DNA of 64,000 nucleotides from an uncultured Oscillibacter sp. Its GTDB lineage: Bacteria; Bacillota; Clostridia; Oscillospirales; Oscillospiraceae. Below, piece by piece: positions 7,461-16,303 of the stretch. Each line of letters starts with the position of its first letter. Position 1 is the stretch's first letter. The notes under the pieces are model-generated. The model had not been told where the DNA came from. It did not search any database and saw only the letters and a list, made by a program, of their open reading frames with translations. Position numbers and translations under genes: made by a program. The stretch lies in contig CAJTJA010000007.1 of NCBI GenBank assembly GCA_910576845.1, positions 4,928 through 68,927 on the forward strand, written 5' to 3'.

Positions 7461-8704
7461 CCGCATTACAGGAACAGGGCCGAAGAGCCAAGGACGCGTC
7501 CTACACTCTGGCTGCCGCCGGGGCGGAGCAAAAAAACGCCGCCCTGGAGGCTATCGCAAAAACGTTGATGGAACGGCGGGACGAGTGGCTCGCCGCCAAC
7601 GCCGAGGACGTGGCCGCCGCCAAAGAAGCGGGGATGCGCCCGGCCATGCTGGACCGGCTGACCCTGACGGAGGAGCGTATTGCCGGAATTGCGGAAGCGG
7701 TCCGCCAAGTGATCGCCCTGCCGGACCCTATTGGGCGGGTAGACAAGATGGAAACCCGGCCCAACGGCCTGATTATCGGGCGGCGGCGGGTACCCTTGGG
7801 AGTGGTGGCCATCATCTTTGAGGCCCGGCCCAATGTCACCGTAGACGCGGCGGCGCTGTGCCTGAAATCCGGCAACGTCTGTATTCTCCGAGGCGGGCGG
7901 GAGGCCATTCGATCCAACCGGACGGCAGTGGAACTCATGCGCCGGGCCCTGGTCTCCGCATGCCTTCCGGAGGACTGTGTGTCTCTGGTCCAAGACATCA
8001 GCCATGAGACGGCAGGTGAATTGATGCACCTGGACAAATACGTAGATGTGCTGATTCCCCGGGGCGGCGCAGGGCTGATCCGGACCGTGGCAAAGGAGGC
8101 AAGCGTGCCTGTTATACGGACCGGGGAGGGCGTGTGCCACATCTATGTGGACAACGAGGCGAATCTGGACATGGGGGCGGAAATCCTTTATAACGCCAAG
8201 TGCTCCCGCCCTTCAGTATGCAATGCGGCGGAGTGCCTGCTGGTGCAGGAAGGCGTGGCGGAGGAGTTCCTGCGCAAGGCCCTGCCTCTGCTGGACCGGC
8301 ATAAGGTAGAGCTCCGGTGCGACGAAAGAGCCCTGGCGGTTTTGGGAAACCGGGGGATACCGGCGGCGGAGAGCGACTGGGACGCGGAGTATGACGACTA
8401 TATCCTGGCCGTGCGGACCGTGAAGGACCTGGACGAGGCGGTCCAGTTCATCAACGCCCACGGCACCGGGCACTCGGAGGCCATCGTCACCACAAACTAT
8501 TTCAAAGCCCAGCGATTTTTGAACGAGGTAGATGCGGCGGCGGTGTATGTCAATGCCTCCACCCGGTTTACCGACGGCGGGGAATTTGGCCTGGGGGCGG
8601 AGATCGGCATTTCCACCCAGAAGATGCACGCCCGGGGGCCCATGGGGCTGGAGGAACTGACGAGCTGCAAGTATGTGATTTACGGAGAGGGCCAGGTACG
8701 GTAA
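7457..8704 (+). CDS. proA: Gamma-glutamyl phosphate reductase
   Basis: ProA reduces gamma-glutamyl phosphate with NADPH to glutamate semialdehyde, which cyclises to pyrroline-5-carboxylate. The 415-residue aldehyde-dehydrogenase fold shows GRRRVPLGVVAIIFEARPNVT, with the NADP region LCLKSGNVCILRGG. The catalytic cysteine is in YNAKCSRPSVCNAAE, and the C-terminus has GGEFGLGAEIGISTQKMHARGP. ATG 7457 overlaps the upstream stop in an ATGA arrangement, so translation is coupled through proB, the acetyltransferase and proA. Confidence 0.97.
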   Translation: MTALQEQGRRAKDASYTLAAAGAEQKNAALEAIAKTLMERRDEWLAANAEDVAAAKEAGMRPAMLDRLTLTEERIAGIAEAVRQVIALPDPIGRVDKMETRPNGLIIGRRRVPLGVVAIIFEARPNVTVDAAALCLKSGNVCILRGGREAIRSNRTAVELMRRALVSACLPEDCVSLVQDISHETAGELMHLDKYVDVLIPRGGAGLIRTVAKEASVPVIRTGEGVCHIYVDNEANLDMGAEILYNAKCSRPSVCNAAECLLVQEGVAEEFLRKALPLLDRHKVELRCDERALAVLGNRGIPAAESDWDAEYDDYILAVRTVKDLDEAVQFINAHGTGHSEAIVTTNYFKAQRFLNEVDAAAVYVNASTRFTDGGEFGLGAEIGISTQKMHARGPMGLEELTSCKYVIYGEGQVR

Positions 8705-8727
8705 ACCCTGGCGGACTTAAAGAAAGC

Positions 8728-8786
8728 ACTGCGGAGCCTGGCCTCCCGGCACTTTGTCCGGGTGCGGCTGGGAGCCAGGCGCTGTT
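8728..8786 (+). other. Hairpin in the proA-proC gap
   Basis: GCCTGGCCTCCC pairs with GGGAGCCAGGC with a single bulge, upstream of the proC ribosome site. There is no U-run, so it is not a terminator. It may affect RNA stability or separate proC expression from proA; this is inference. Confidence 0.4.
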
Positions 8787-8804
8787 GAGAAAGGATGGAT
8801 ATAC

Positions 8805-9629
8805 ATGACAAAGGACAAGGTTCTTACCGGGGCCAGGCTGGGCTTCATCGGTGTCGGGCATATGGGCGGAGCCCTGGCAAGGGCGGCCCGGCGCCGGCTG
8901 GAGGGAGAGCGGATGCTCCTGGCCAACCGCACAGAGGCCAAGGCAGCCGCGCTGGCAAAGGAGCTGGGGGCCTCGCTGTCCAATAACCAAACCATTGCGG
9001 GAAATGCGGACTACATCTTTCTAGGGGTCAAACCCCAAATGATGGGGGAACTTCTAAACGAGCTGGCCCCCGGTTTGGCGGAGCGGCAGGACCGCTTTGT
9101 CCTGGTCTCCATGGCGGCGGGGTTGAGCATCCAGGAGATTCAGGAGATGGCAGGGGGAACCTATCCCGTTATCCGAATCATGCCCAACACGCCCTGCTCC
9201 ATTGGGGAGGGGATGATCCTCTACACCCGGGGGCCCGGCGTGACAGAGGAGGAGGAACGGGTCTTCCTGGAGGCCATGGCCGGGGCAGGGCGCTTCTCCC
9301 CCATCCCGGAGAGGCTGATGGACGCGGGTGCCGCCGTGGCGGGCTGCGGCCCGGCTTTCGCGGATCTCTTTGTAGAAGCGCTGGCAGATGGCGGCGTGGC
9401 CTGCGGCCTGCCCCGGGCCGCAGCAATGGAGTTTGCCGCCCAGATGCTGGTGGGTTCCGCCCGTCTGATTTTAGAGAGCAGCCGGCATCCCGGGGAATTG
9501 AAGGACGCGGTATGCTCCCCCGGCGGGTCCACCATTCAGGGCGTGCGGAAACTGGAGGAAGCGGGCTTCCGGGGTGCGGTGATGAACGCGGTCATCGCCG
9601 CCTGTGAAAAAAGCGGAAATCTAAAATGA
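8805..9629 (+). CDS. proC: Pyrroline-5-carboxylate reductase
   Basis: ProC reduces pyrroline-5-carboxylate to proline with NAD(P)H. The 274-residue protein has the Rossmann motif LGFIGVGHMGGALARA near the N-terminus, VKPQMM, IRIMPNTPCSIGEGM, and the C-terminal signature LKDAVCSPGGSTIQGVRKLEE. ATG 8805 follows AAAGGATGG; the longer upstream reading lacks a ribosome site. It completes the three-step proline route with proB and proA and ends at a clear terminator. Confidence 0.97.
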   Translation: MTKDKVLTGARLGFIGVGHMGGALARAARRRLEGERMLLANRTEAKAAALAKELGASLSNNQTIAGNADYIFLGVKPQMMGELLNELAPGLAERQDRFVLVSMAAGLSIQEIQEMAGGTYPVIRIMPNTPCSIGEGMILYTRGPGVTEEEERVFLEAMAGAGRFSPIPERLMDAGAAVAGCGPAFADLFVEALADGGVACGLPRAAAMEFAAQMLVGSARLILESSRHPGELKDAVCSPGGSTIQGVRKLEEAGFRGAVMNAVIAACEKSGNLK

Positions 9630-9631
9630 GG

Positions 9632-9660
9632 AAATTCCCTCCTCCGGGAGGGAATTTTTA
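9632..9660 (+). terminator. Terminator of the proline operon
   Basis: AAATTCCCTCC and GGGAGGGAATTT form a strong stem with a three-base loop followed by T residues, two bases after the proC stop. Confidence 0.9.
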
Positions 9661-9778
9661 TATTTGCAGCGCAAACGCTTACATTTCATTTTAGTATATT
9701 TTTGTCGTTTTTTAATGAAATCTTGCGGGCATTGCCAGAAAATTATGCTTTTTTACAAAAAATTAACTACCACTTCTA

Positions 9779-9807
9779 TTTACTTTTATAAGTTGTCAGT
9801 GTATAAT
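9779..9807 (+). promoter_or_regulatory. Promoter of the betaine-type transport operon
   Basis: TTTACT (9779-9784), a 17-base spacer and TATAAT (9802-9807) lie 38 bases before the regulator start, downstream of an AT-rich stretch (about 9660-9780) that could act as an UP element or operator region. Confidence 0.7.
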
Positions 9808-9845
9808 ATAAAAAATTGAACGTTCCGTCAGGAAGGAGGCGGCTT

Positions 9846-10493
9846 ATGAAGGAAACGGTTGTCCCCGCGCAATACCTGCAAATCGCCCTGGATCTGGCAG
9901 GCCGGGTGGCACGGGGAGAACTGCCGGAGGGCAGCCGGGTATACGGCCGGTCCATCATGGCCTCAGAATACAGCGTCTCGCCGGAAACCATCCGGCGGGC
10001 TCTGCGGCTGCTGGCCGACATGAAGGTGGTAGAGGTGAAGCCCCAGAGCGGGGCGGTAGTCCTCTCCGCTGACAGCGCCCGGCGCTATATCGAGAATTTC
10101 CAGGGCGGCGCCGGGGCCCGGGCCTTGGCGCGGAAGCTCCGAGAGCTCTTGGAGGAGGAGGAGGAACTCCACCGCCGCATTACAGAGACCGCCTCCGCCC
10201 TCCTCAAGAGCCAGGAGCGCTTCGCCTCCGCCCACGAACCCTTTCCCAACTATGAGGTACCGGTTCCCCAGGGCTCTCCCGTCATTGGGAAGAGCATCGG
10301 AGAGCTGAAATTCTGGCAATCCACCGGAGGAACGGTGCTGGCCATCCGCCGGGGACAGAAGGTTATCCTCTCTCCCGGGCCATACGCGGAGCTGTACGCC
10401 GGGGACGTGGTGGTCCTGGCTGGCTCCCCCGCCGCTGCCGAAGCGGCCCATATTTTACTTGCGCAAAAGGAGGAACCCAATGATCCAATTTGA
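9846..10493 (+). CDS. GntR-type regulator with RCK_C (TrkA-C) domain, BusR-like
   Basis: This 215-residue regulator has a GntR winged helix at about 10-75 (LARRVARGEL-like segment, SVSPETIRRALRLLADMKVVEV), a coiled-coil linker rich in Glu and Arg (about 95-120), and a C-terminal RCK_C domain (about 140-212, GKSIGELKFWQSTGGTVLAIRR, PGPYAELYAGDVVVLAG). The same architecture is known from BusR of streptococci and Lactococcus, which binds c-di-AMP and represses a betaine importer. Here the gene is first in the operon with such an importer and overlaps it by 14 bases. ATG 9846 follows AAGGAGG. The inferred role is osmotic control of uptake by c-di-AMP. Confidence 0.85.
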   Translation: MKETVVPAQYLQIALDLAGRVARGELPEGSRVYGRSIMASEYSVSPETIRRALRLLADMKVVEVKPQSGAVVLSADSARRYIENFQGGAGARALARKLRELLEEEEELHRRITETASALLKSQERFASAHEPFPNYEVPVPQGSPVIGKSIGELKFWQSTGGTVLAIRRGQKVILSPGPYAELYAGDVVVLAGSPAAAEAAHILLAQKEEPNDPI

Positions 10494-11586
10494 GCATGTC
10501 AGCAAGAGCTACGGAAAAACCCATATTTTAAAGGATTTGACATTTACGATTCCCGACGGTCAGTTTGTGGTTTTGATTGGTCCTTCCGGCTGCGGCAAAA
10601 CCACCACTCTGAAGACGATCAACCGTTTGATTGAGCCGGACTCCGGCACCATCTCCATTGACGGAAAAGACATCCGGCAAACCGATAAGGTCCAGCTTCG
10701 AAGGCACATCGGGTATGTTATTCAGCAAATCGGCCTGTTTCCCAATATGACCGTAGCACAGAACATCTGTGTGGTGCCGAAACTCCTGAAATATGACAAG
10801 GCGAAATGTGAAACGCTGGTTCCTGACCTGCTGAAAATGGTGGGCATGGAGCAGCACGCCAATAAATATCCCTCGGAGCTCTCCGGCGGACAGCAGCAGC
10901 GCATCGGCGTCCTCCGGGCTCTGGCGGCCTCGCCGCCCATTGTGCTCATGGATGAGCCTTTCGGCGCCCTGGATCCCATGACCCGGGAGGTTTTGCAGGA
11001 TGAGGTGAAGAACCTCCAGCAGAAGCTGGACAAAACCATTGTCTTCGTCACTCACGATATGGGTGAGGCGCTGAAGCTGGCAGACATTATCATCTTTATG
11101 GAGGCGGGCCGCATTGTCCAAATGGCCTCGCCGGAGGAGATGCTGGAAAAGCCTGCCAACGATCTTGTGCGGAGCTTCCTTGGGAAGCACGAAAATCCCG
11201 GCCCCACCACAGTAGAATCTTTTATGAGGACCAACGTCCTCAGCGTGAAGAAGGATCGCGGTGTGCTGGAGTGCGCGGAACGGATGGCCAGGGGCAGTGT
11301 GGATACGCTGCTGGTAACGGATCAGGACAAGCGCTATTTAGGCATCGTCTCCATCGGCGATATCCGCCGCTGGGGGCAGGACCTCCGCAGCATTGAACCA
11401 CTGATCCGCCAGACTGCCCGAACTGCCCGCGTGGGAGATGAGGCCAAGGACTGCTTTGACTACCTGCTGGACTCCGGGGAGCCTTACGTAGTAGTTTTAA
11501 ACGAAGACGGCACCATCGCCGGCATTGTAACCAAGACCAGCGTCGCCCGGTCTGTTTCCGCCAACTTATGGGGGGACGCGCGATGA
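10480..11586 (+). CDS. Glycine betaine/choline-type ABC transporter ATPase with CBS domains
   Basis: This 368-residue ATPase of the OpuCA/OpuBA/ProV class energises osmoprotectant import. Visible motifs are Walker A GPSGCGKTTT, the Q-loop at QQIGLFPNM, the signature LSGGQQQRIG, Walker B IVLMDEPFGALDP and the switch histidine in VTHDMGEALKLAD. The C-terminal part from about 245 is a pair of CBS domains (MRTNVLSVKKDRGVLECAER and a second copy), the usual ionic-strength or nucleotide sensor in this class. ATG 10480 follows AAAGGAGG inside the end of the regulator gene, and the stop overlaps the next start (ATGA). It acts with the permeases encoded next. Confidence 0.93.
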   Translation: MIQFEHVSKSYGKTHILKDLTFTIPDGQFVVLIGPSGCGKTTTLKTINRLIEPDSGTISIDGKDIRQTDKVQLRRHIGYVIQQIGLFPNMTVAQNICVVPKLLKYDKAKCETLVPDLLKMVGMEQHANKYPSELSGGQQQRIGVLRALAASPPIVLMDEPFGALDPMTREVLQDEVKNLQQKLDKTIVFVTHDMGEALKLADIIIFMEAGRIVQMASPEEMLEKPANDLVRSFLGKHENPGPTTVESFMRTNVLSVKKDRGVLECAERMARGSVDTLLVTDQDKRYLGIVSIGDIRRWGQDLRSIEPLIRQTARTARVGDEAKDCFDYLLDSGEPYVVVLNEDGTIAGIVTKTSVARSVSANLWGDAR

Positions 11587-12227
11587 GGGCTCTCTTCGAT
11601 ACTTACGGCAGCACACTGGCAAAAGCCGTCCTGGTTCACACGGGATATGTACTGGTTTCCGTAATCTTCGGTTTTCTGCTGGGTCTTGCGCTGGGCATTC
11701 TTCTCTCCCGGCTGTCCCGCCGGGTATCCAGCATCGTGATGCCGGTTTTATCCGTGTTTCAGACGATTCCCGGTCTGGTGTTTATTGGGCTTTTGTTCAT
11801 GGCCCTAGGAATGGTGCCCGCCACAGTCATTGTGTCCTTATCCATTTACGCCATGTTTCCCGTTCTGAAAAACACCTATACCGGCATCCTGGGCGTGGAG
11901 CAAAAATATATTGAGGCGGCAAAGGGCTGCGGCATGTCCCGTTTCCAGATTCTTGCACGTGTGGAGCTTCCCCTGGCCATGCCCACCATCGTAGCGGGAC
12001 TTCGAATGTCCGCAGTCTACACCGTCTCATGGACGGTGCTGGCCGCCATGATCGGCCAGGGAGGCCTGGGGGACTTCGTCTACCAGGGCACCACCTCAAA
12101 CAATAACACCCTGATTCTCCTCGGGGCCATTCCGGCGGCGCTGCTGGCTATCGCTATCGGGGCGCTGATTGACGCGCTGCAAAAGCACGTCACTCCCCGG
12201 GGGCTGCGGAAGGAGGCGGGCAAATGA
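11583..12227 (+). CDS. Osmoprotectant ABC transporter permease
   Basis: This 214-residue inner-membrane permease of the OpuCB/OpuBB type has about five or six helices. The coupling-loop signature EQKYIEAAKGCGMSRFQILARVELPLAMPTI contacts the ATPase. ATG 11583 overlaps the ATPase stop, and its own stop overlaps the next start by four bases, so all three transporter genes are translationally coupled. It pairs with the permease half of the following fusion. Confidence 0.92.
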   Translation: MRALFDTYGSTLAKAVLVHTGYVLVSVIFGFLLGLALGILLSRLSRRVSSIVMPVLSVFQTIPGLVFIGLLFMALGMVPATVIVSLSIYAMFPVLKNTYTGILGVEQKYIEAAKGCGMSRFQILARVELPLAMPTIVAGLRMSAVYTVSWTVLAAMIGQGGLGDFVYQGTTSNNNTLILLGAIPAALLAIAIGALIDALQKHVTPRGLRKEAGK

Positions 12228-13729
12228 CATGGACGCTGGTTCTTGAACACCTCTTTATTGTGCTGGCGGCAAGCATTCTGTCCATTGCCGCAGGTCTGCC
12301 CCTGGGAATCCTGGCCTACCTTTTTCCCAGGGCGAAAGCGATCATTCTCCGGACAGTGGACATTTTGCAGACCATTCCTGCCCTGGCTCTGCTGGGCATG
12401 ATTATGGTGGTTCTGGACCCCGGCAAAGTAACCGTTATCACCGGCATTACCCTTTATTCCCTTCTGCCTATCGTAAGAAACACCTGCCTGGGGCTCCAAG
12501 AGGTAGACCCGGGCGTAAAGGAAGCTGCCAGAGGCATGGGCATGAGCAAAGCCTATCGGACGCTGCTGGTGGAATTTCCTCTGGCGTTTCCCACGGTATT
12601 TACCGGCATCCGCATTGCCGTGGTCAATGCTATTGGAACCGCCGTCTTCGCCGCTTTTGTAGGAGGCGGAGGCCTGGGCAGCATTATCAACCGGGGCATC
12701 CGCATTCAGGATATGGCGCTGATTCTATCCGGAACCGGCGCACTGATGGTGATTTCTGTGGTATTGGATCTGCTGATGGGCTGGTTTGAAAAAAACACCA
12801 GGAAGCAGGGCGGAGCCAAATCCATGTGGATTCCCGCCGCGGCAATCCTTCTGGCCTTCATCCTTCTGCTCCCCTATGGGCTCAGCTCCGTGGGGGAAGG
12901 GGAGCTCCTTCTCTATGACGGAGATTACAGTGAAACCCAAATCATGCACCACATGGTTAAAATGCTGGTGGAGGACCGGACGGATTGGACCGTTACCATT
13001 CAGGACCAAATGTCTCAGGTGAACAACTTCAAAGCCCTCATCGGCGATGGGCACACCTGCGACATGATGATTTCCTACGACGGCTCTCTGCTGACAACCT
13101 TCCTGCAATTGGATCCCGCAGACGTGCCTGAGGGAGTCTCCATTTACGACTATGCGAATCAGACAGCCGGAGAACAGTATGGCCTGCTGCTCCTGGAAAA
13201 GCTGGGGTTCGACAACACCTACGCCATTGCCGTCACCAGAGACACGGCGGAAAAGTATCCCCTGGAGACAGTCAGCGATCTGATCCCCCTTGCCGGAGGC
13301 CTTGTTTTTGGCGCGGAACATGAGTTTTTCACTCAGGAGGGCAGTATGAAATTCGGCCCCTTCACCGAGTTCTACGGCCTGAAATTCAAGGATAAAATGT
13401 CTGTGGATGTGAGTTTGAAATATGCGGCCGCCGAAAAGGGAAGCTTCGACGTTACCGAGGTTTACGCTACCGACGGTCTGAATCGCAAGGCAGGGTTGAA
13501 AGTACTGAAAGACGATAAAAACTTTTTCCCCGACTACAACGGAGCCTTTCTTATTCGGGAGGACACCCTGATCCGTTTTCCCGGCTTGGATGAGGTGCTG
13601 AATATCCTGGCAGGCCAGATCTCCAACGAAGACATGGTAGAAATGACCTATCAGGTGGACGTGGAGAAGCGGACTGTGGACAATGTGGCCCGGGAATTCC
13701 TGACGGCAAGGGACTTATTGAAAGCCTGA
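12224..13729 (+). CDS. Osmoprotectant permease-substrate-binding protein fusion
   Basis: This 501-residue fusion has an N-terminal permease (about 1-200) with the coupling motif EVDPGVKEAARGMGMSKAYRTLL. A further helix (MWIPAAAILLAFILLLPYG) then tethers a C-terminal OpuAC-type binding domain (about 225-500). The binding domain shows the family-typical EVYATDGLNRKAGLKVLKDD followed by KNFFPDYNGAFL. Fusing the receptor to the permease guarantees one receptor per transporter; similar fusions are known in Firmicutes. The ligand cannot be read directly; glycine betaine, carnitine, choline or proline betaine are the family possibilities. It is the last gene of the operon, with a terminator directly after. 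Confidence 0.92.
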   Translation: MTWTLVLEHLFIVLAASILSIAAGLPLGILAYLFPRAKAIILRTVDILQTIPALALLGMIMVVLDPGKVTVITGITLYSLLPIVRNTCLGLQEVDPGVKEAARGMGMSKAYRTLLVEFPLAFPTVFTGIRIAVVNAIGTAVFAAFVGGGGLGSIINRGIRIQDMALILSGTGALMVISVVLDLLMGWFEKNTRKQGGAKSMWIPAAAILLAFILLLPYGLSSVGEGELLLYDGDYSETQIMHHMVKMLVEDRTDWTVTIQDQMSQVNNFKALIGDGHTCDMMISYDGSLLTTFLQLDPADVPEGVSIYDYANQTAGEQYGLLLLEKLGFDNTYAIAVTRDTAEKYPLETVSDLIPLAGGLVFGAEHEFFTQEGSMKFGPFTEFYGLKFKDKMSVDVSLKYAAAEKGSFDVTEVYATDGLNRKAGLKVLKDDKNFFPDYNGAFLIREDTLIRFPGLDEVLNILAGQISNEDMVEMTYQVDVEKRTVDNVAREFLTARDLLKA

Positions 13730-13776
13730 AATCCAATCCCCGGAGGGTCAGCCCCTTCGGGGATTGGATTCTTTTT
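13730..13776 (+). terminator. Terminator of the osmoprotectant operon
   Basis: AATCCAATCCCCG and CGGGGATTGGATT form a 13-pair stem followed by CTTTTTCT. Confidence 0.93.
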
Positions 13777-13844
13777 CTCCCGCGAAACCAAAGGGCTCTC
13801 TTTTTCGTCTAAGAGAGCAGAACGGAGCAAAGGAGGCCGAAACC

Positions 13845-14402
13845 ATGGATGACGGGCAAATCATCGACCTGTACTGGAACCGGGACCAGCGGGCCGTCCG
13901 GGAAACCGATGGAAAATACGGAAAACTGCTGCACAGCATTGCCTGGAACCTTCTCCAAAGCCGGGAGGACTCGGAGGAATGCGTCAACGACACCTATCTC
14001 CGGGCTTGGAACACTATCCCTCCTACCCGGCCAGAAGCCTTTCGGACCTGGCTGGGTCAAATTACCAGGAACTTATCCCTGGACCGGTGGAAAAACCGCA
14101 AAGCGGAAAAACGCGGAGGGGGCGCAGAAATTCTGCTGGGAGAGCTGGAAGACTGTCTTCCCTCTCAAGCCGGACCGGAGCGGGTTGTGGAGGAACAGGA
14201 GCTGGCGGAGGCGCTGAATATTTTTCTCCGGGGTCTTTCCCTGGAGAGCCGGGCTATGTTTCTGCGGCGGTACTGGTATGGTCAAAACGTGGCAGAGGTG
14301 GCGGAGGCCCTGGGCTGCGGAGCAGGAAAGGTAAAATCCTCCCTTTTCCGGAGCCGAAAAGCCCTGCGGGCATATCTGGAACAGGAGGGAATCACAGTAT
14401 GA
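13845..14402 (+). CDS. ECF-type RNA polymerase sigma factor
   Basis: This 185-residue extracytoplasmic-function sigma factor has region 2 (LLHSIAWNLLQSREDSEECVNDTYLRAWN, with the DTYLRAW promoter-recognition segment) and region 4 (LSLESRAMFLRRYWYGQNVAEVAEALGCGAGKVKSSLFRSRKAL). ATG 13845 follows AAAGGAGG. The TGA overlaps the ATG of the next gene, which encodes a membrane-anchored protein in the position normally held by the anti-sigma partner. The target regulon is unknown. Confidence 0.93.
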   Translation: MDDGQIIDLYWNRDQRAVRETDGKYGKLLHSIAWNLLQSREDSEECVNDTYLRAWNTIPPTRPEAFRTWLGQITRNLSLDRWKNRKAEKRGGGAEILLGELEDCLPSQAGPERVVEEQELAEALNIFLRGLSLESRAMFLRRYWYGQNVAEVAEALGCGAGKVKSSLFRSRKALRAYLEQEGITV

Positions 14403-15982
14403 GAGCGGAACGCTTATTTCAAGCGCTGGGCCTGGTGGACCCCGCCCTGGTAGAGGAGGCTGTGGAGCTCCGGAGACAGAGGACCACCTGGAAGCGCTGG
14501 GCCGCCATGGCGGCTTGCCTGACGCTGGTCCTCGGGCTGGGCTTTGGATGGTTTGCCACCGGAGGATTCCGTGATTTTGGCGCCGGAGGAGGCCTGTACA
14601 GCGGCTTGGACTCTGGAAGTTCCGGCGGTGCTCCCGCCGGCTCTGGCGTGGACGGCTATAACGGCGCAGAAGAGGGAATTACTTTTATGTCCTATGCAGG
14701 GCCGGTATTTCCCCTGACCACGTTGGAGGACTCTTCCAGGCTGACGGCGGAGCGGACAATCACTTGGGACTTTACCCCTGGGGCCTATCCCGACGGGGAA
14801 CCCCGCCAGTGGGGGGCGGAGGTGTCCGACACCTATGTGCTCCGAAACGATACCGATGCGGACATCGCGGCGACAGCCCTCTATCCCTTTGCCGGAAGCT
14901 TTGACAGTCTGGCAGAGACCCGGCCTCAAGTATCGGTGGACGGGGAATCCACAGAAATCACTCTGTACGCCGGTCCTTACTCCGGCGGATTTGAGAGCAC
15001 CTATGGGGCCGGCATCCCGGATACGATGAATTTGGATACTCTGAACAGCTGGCATGAATACAAGGCCCTGCTGGAAAACGGGAGCTATTTGCAGCAGGCC
15101 CTGAAAGAATATCCGGTATTGGATACGCCTGTGACCGTGTACCAATTCTCAGACTTTTCCGCCCCTCATGCAGACTACCCAGCGGCGACCCAGGCCATTT
15201 CCTTTGACATCAACCCGGAGGAAACAACAATTTTTACCTACGGCATCAACGGCATGGAGTGGGACGAAACTTTCCGGCGATACAGCTATTTTGTTCCCGA
15301 CGGAATGCGGAATGAATCGGATTTAAAGCTGCTGATCGTACTGGGGGAGGACATCGGCCCCTACTCCCTGCAAGGCTATGAGAACGGCGGCTGTCATCGA
15401 GGCGAGGAAATCGACGGGGTCTCCTGTACGGTTGCACGAAGCGAGACAACCATGGACGCAGTACTGGACCGGCTGTGCCGAGAGTATGAGGAGCGCTATG
15501 GCCTAAGTCAGACGGGGCGAGGGGGTGCTTCCGTTTCCTTCGAGATGTACCGTGGGGCTGTTTCGGAACTTTTGACCCAGTATGGTGTCATTTCCAGCAC
15601 TCCGATGGATCGTTACGCTGATGGGCGGCTGGATGATATTCTGTCGGAAACCCTAAGCCATCACCGCGTATTATACCTGGCCTTTCCGGTAACGGTGCCC
15701 GCCGGAGGAAGCGCCTCGGTGAACTGTGTCCTGTGGAAGGAGCCCAGTTTTGATTTTGCCTGCTCCGGCTCAGAGAACGAGGGCTTCCAGGGCTACGATC
15801 TCTTGACTGGCCTGGGATCCACGCTGAAATTTACCGGGCAGAGCGCCGCGCTTTTGAACGCGGAAAACCTGGAAATTGCGGGGCAGAATTTTGGTTTTAA
15901 TCTGGAAAACGGCATCACAACTGTGAATTTAGCCCCTGAAACGGAGCATTATTACATGGAACTCCGGCCGAGGGGAGACTGA
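14399..15982 (+). CDS. Membrane-anchored partner of the ECF sigma factor (putative anti-sigma/sensor)
   Basis: This 527-residue protein has a cytoplasmic N-terminus of about 37 residues, one membrane helix (WAAMAACLTLVLGLGFGWFAT), a Gly/Ser-rich linker, and a large extracytoplasmic domain of about 430 residues with no motif I recognise. The layout and ATGA coupling to the sigma gene point to an anti-sigma or surface-sensing role. The short cytoplasmic part (MRAERLFQALGLVDPALVEEA) resembles the start of proteins encoded beside clostridial sigma-70-like factors. No zinc motif HxxxCxxC is present. Function is inferred from position only. Confidence 0.75.
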   Translation: MRAERLFQALGLVDPALVEEAVELRRQRTTWKRWAAMAACLTLVLGLGFGWFATGGFRDFGAGGGLYSGLDSGSSGGAPAGSGVDGYNGAEEGITFMSYAGPVFPLTTLEDSSRLTAERTITWDFTPGAYPDGEPRQWGAEVSDTYVLRNDTDADIAATALYPFAGSFDSLAETRPQVSVDGESTEITLYAGPYSGGFESTYGAGIPDTMNLDTLNSWHEYKALLENGSYLQQALKEYPVLDTPVTVYQFSDFSAPHADYPAATQAISFDINPEETTIFTYGINGMEWDETFRRYSYFVPDGMRNESDLKLLIVLGEDIGPYSLQGYENGGCHRGEEIDGVSCTVARSETTMDAVLDRLCREYEERYGLSQTGRGGASVSFEMYRGAVSELLTQYGVISSTPMDRYADGRLDDILSETLSHHRVLYLAFPVTVPAGGSASVNCVLWKEPSFDFACSGSENEGFQGYDLLTGLGSTLKFTGQSAALLNAENLEIAGQNFGFNLENGITTVNLAPETEHYYMELRPRGD

Positions 15983-16041
15983 CAGAGAAGACCAGCGGCC
16001 AAGCATGGGGCTTTCCAGGAGGCAATTCCTCTCACAACAAG

Positions 16042-16094
16042 CCATCAGGCGTTTATCTGGCTATACGCCGGATAAGCGCCTGATGGTTTTCTTT
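16042..16094 (+). terminator. Terminator after the ECF sigma operon
   Basis: CCATCAGGCG pairs with CGCCTGATGG, with inner pairing of TTATCTGGC and GCCGGATAA, followed by TTTTCTTT. Confidence 0.92.
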
Positions 16095-16186
16095 GATTTC
16101 ATGGTTTCTCTGCCGCAGGAAAGAGAAGCCGCGGAAAAATCATTCCTTTTAAAGTATTTTTACGCCCCAAATTCTCAGTACGAGTG

Positions 16187-16215
16187 TTGAAAACAGGTGT
16201 TTTATGTGGTATACT
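16187..16215 (+). promoter_or_regulatory. Promoter of the glycosylation cassette
   Basis: TTGAAA (16187-16192), a 17-base spacer and TATACT (16210-16215) with TGG before the -10 form a strong sigma-A promoter. The start would leave a leader of about 80 bases with repeated AAAAATATAATTTTTGC-like AT-rich sequence. Confidence 0.8.
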
Positions 16216-16303
16216 TCTTAGAAAAATTATGCAGAGTGTCTTTGCAAAAAATATAATTTTTGCAAAAAAAGAAAGACTATATAAAAACGGAGGCTGCCAA
16301 TTC

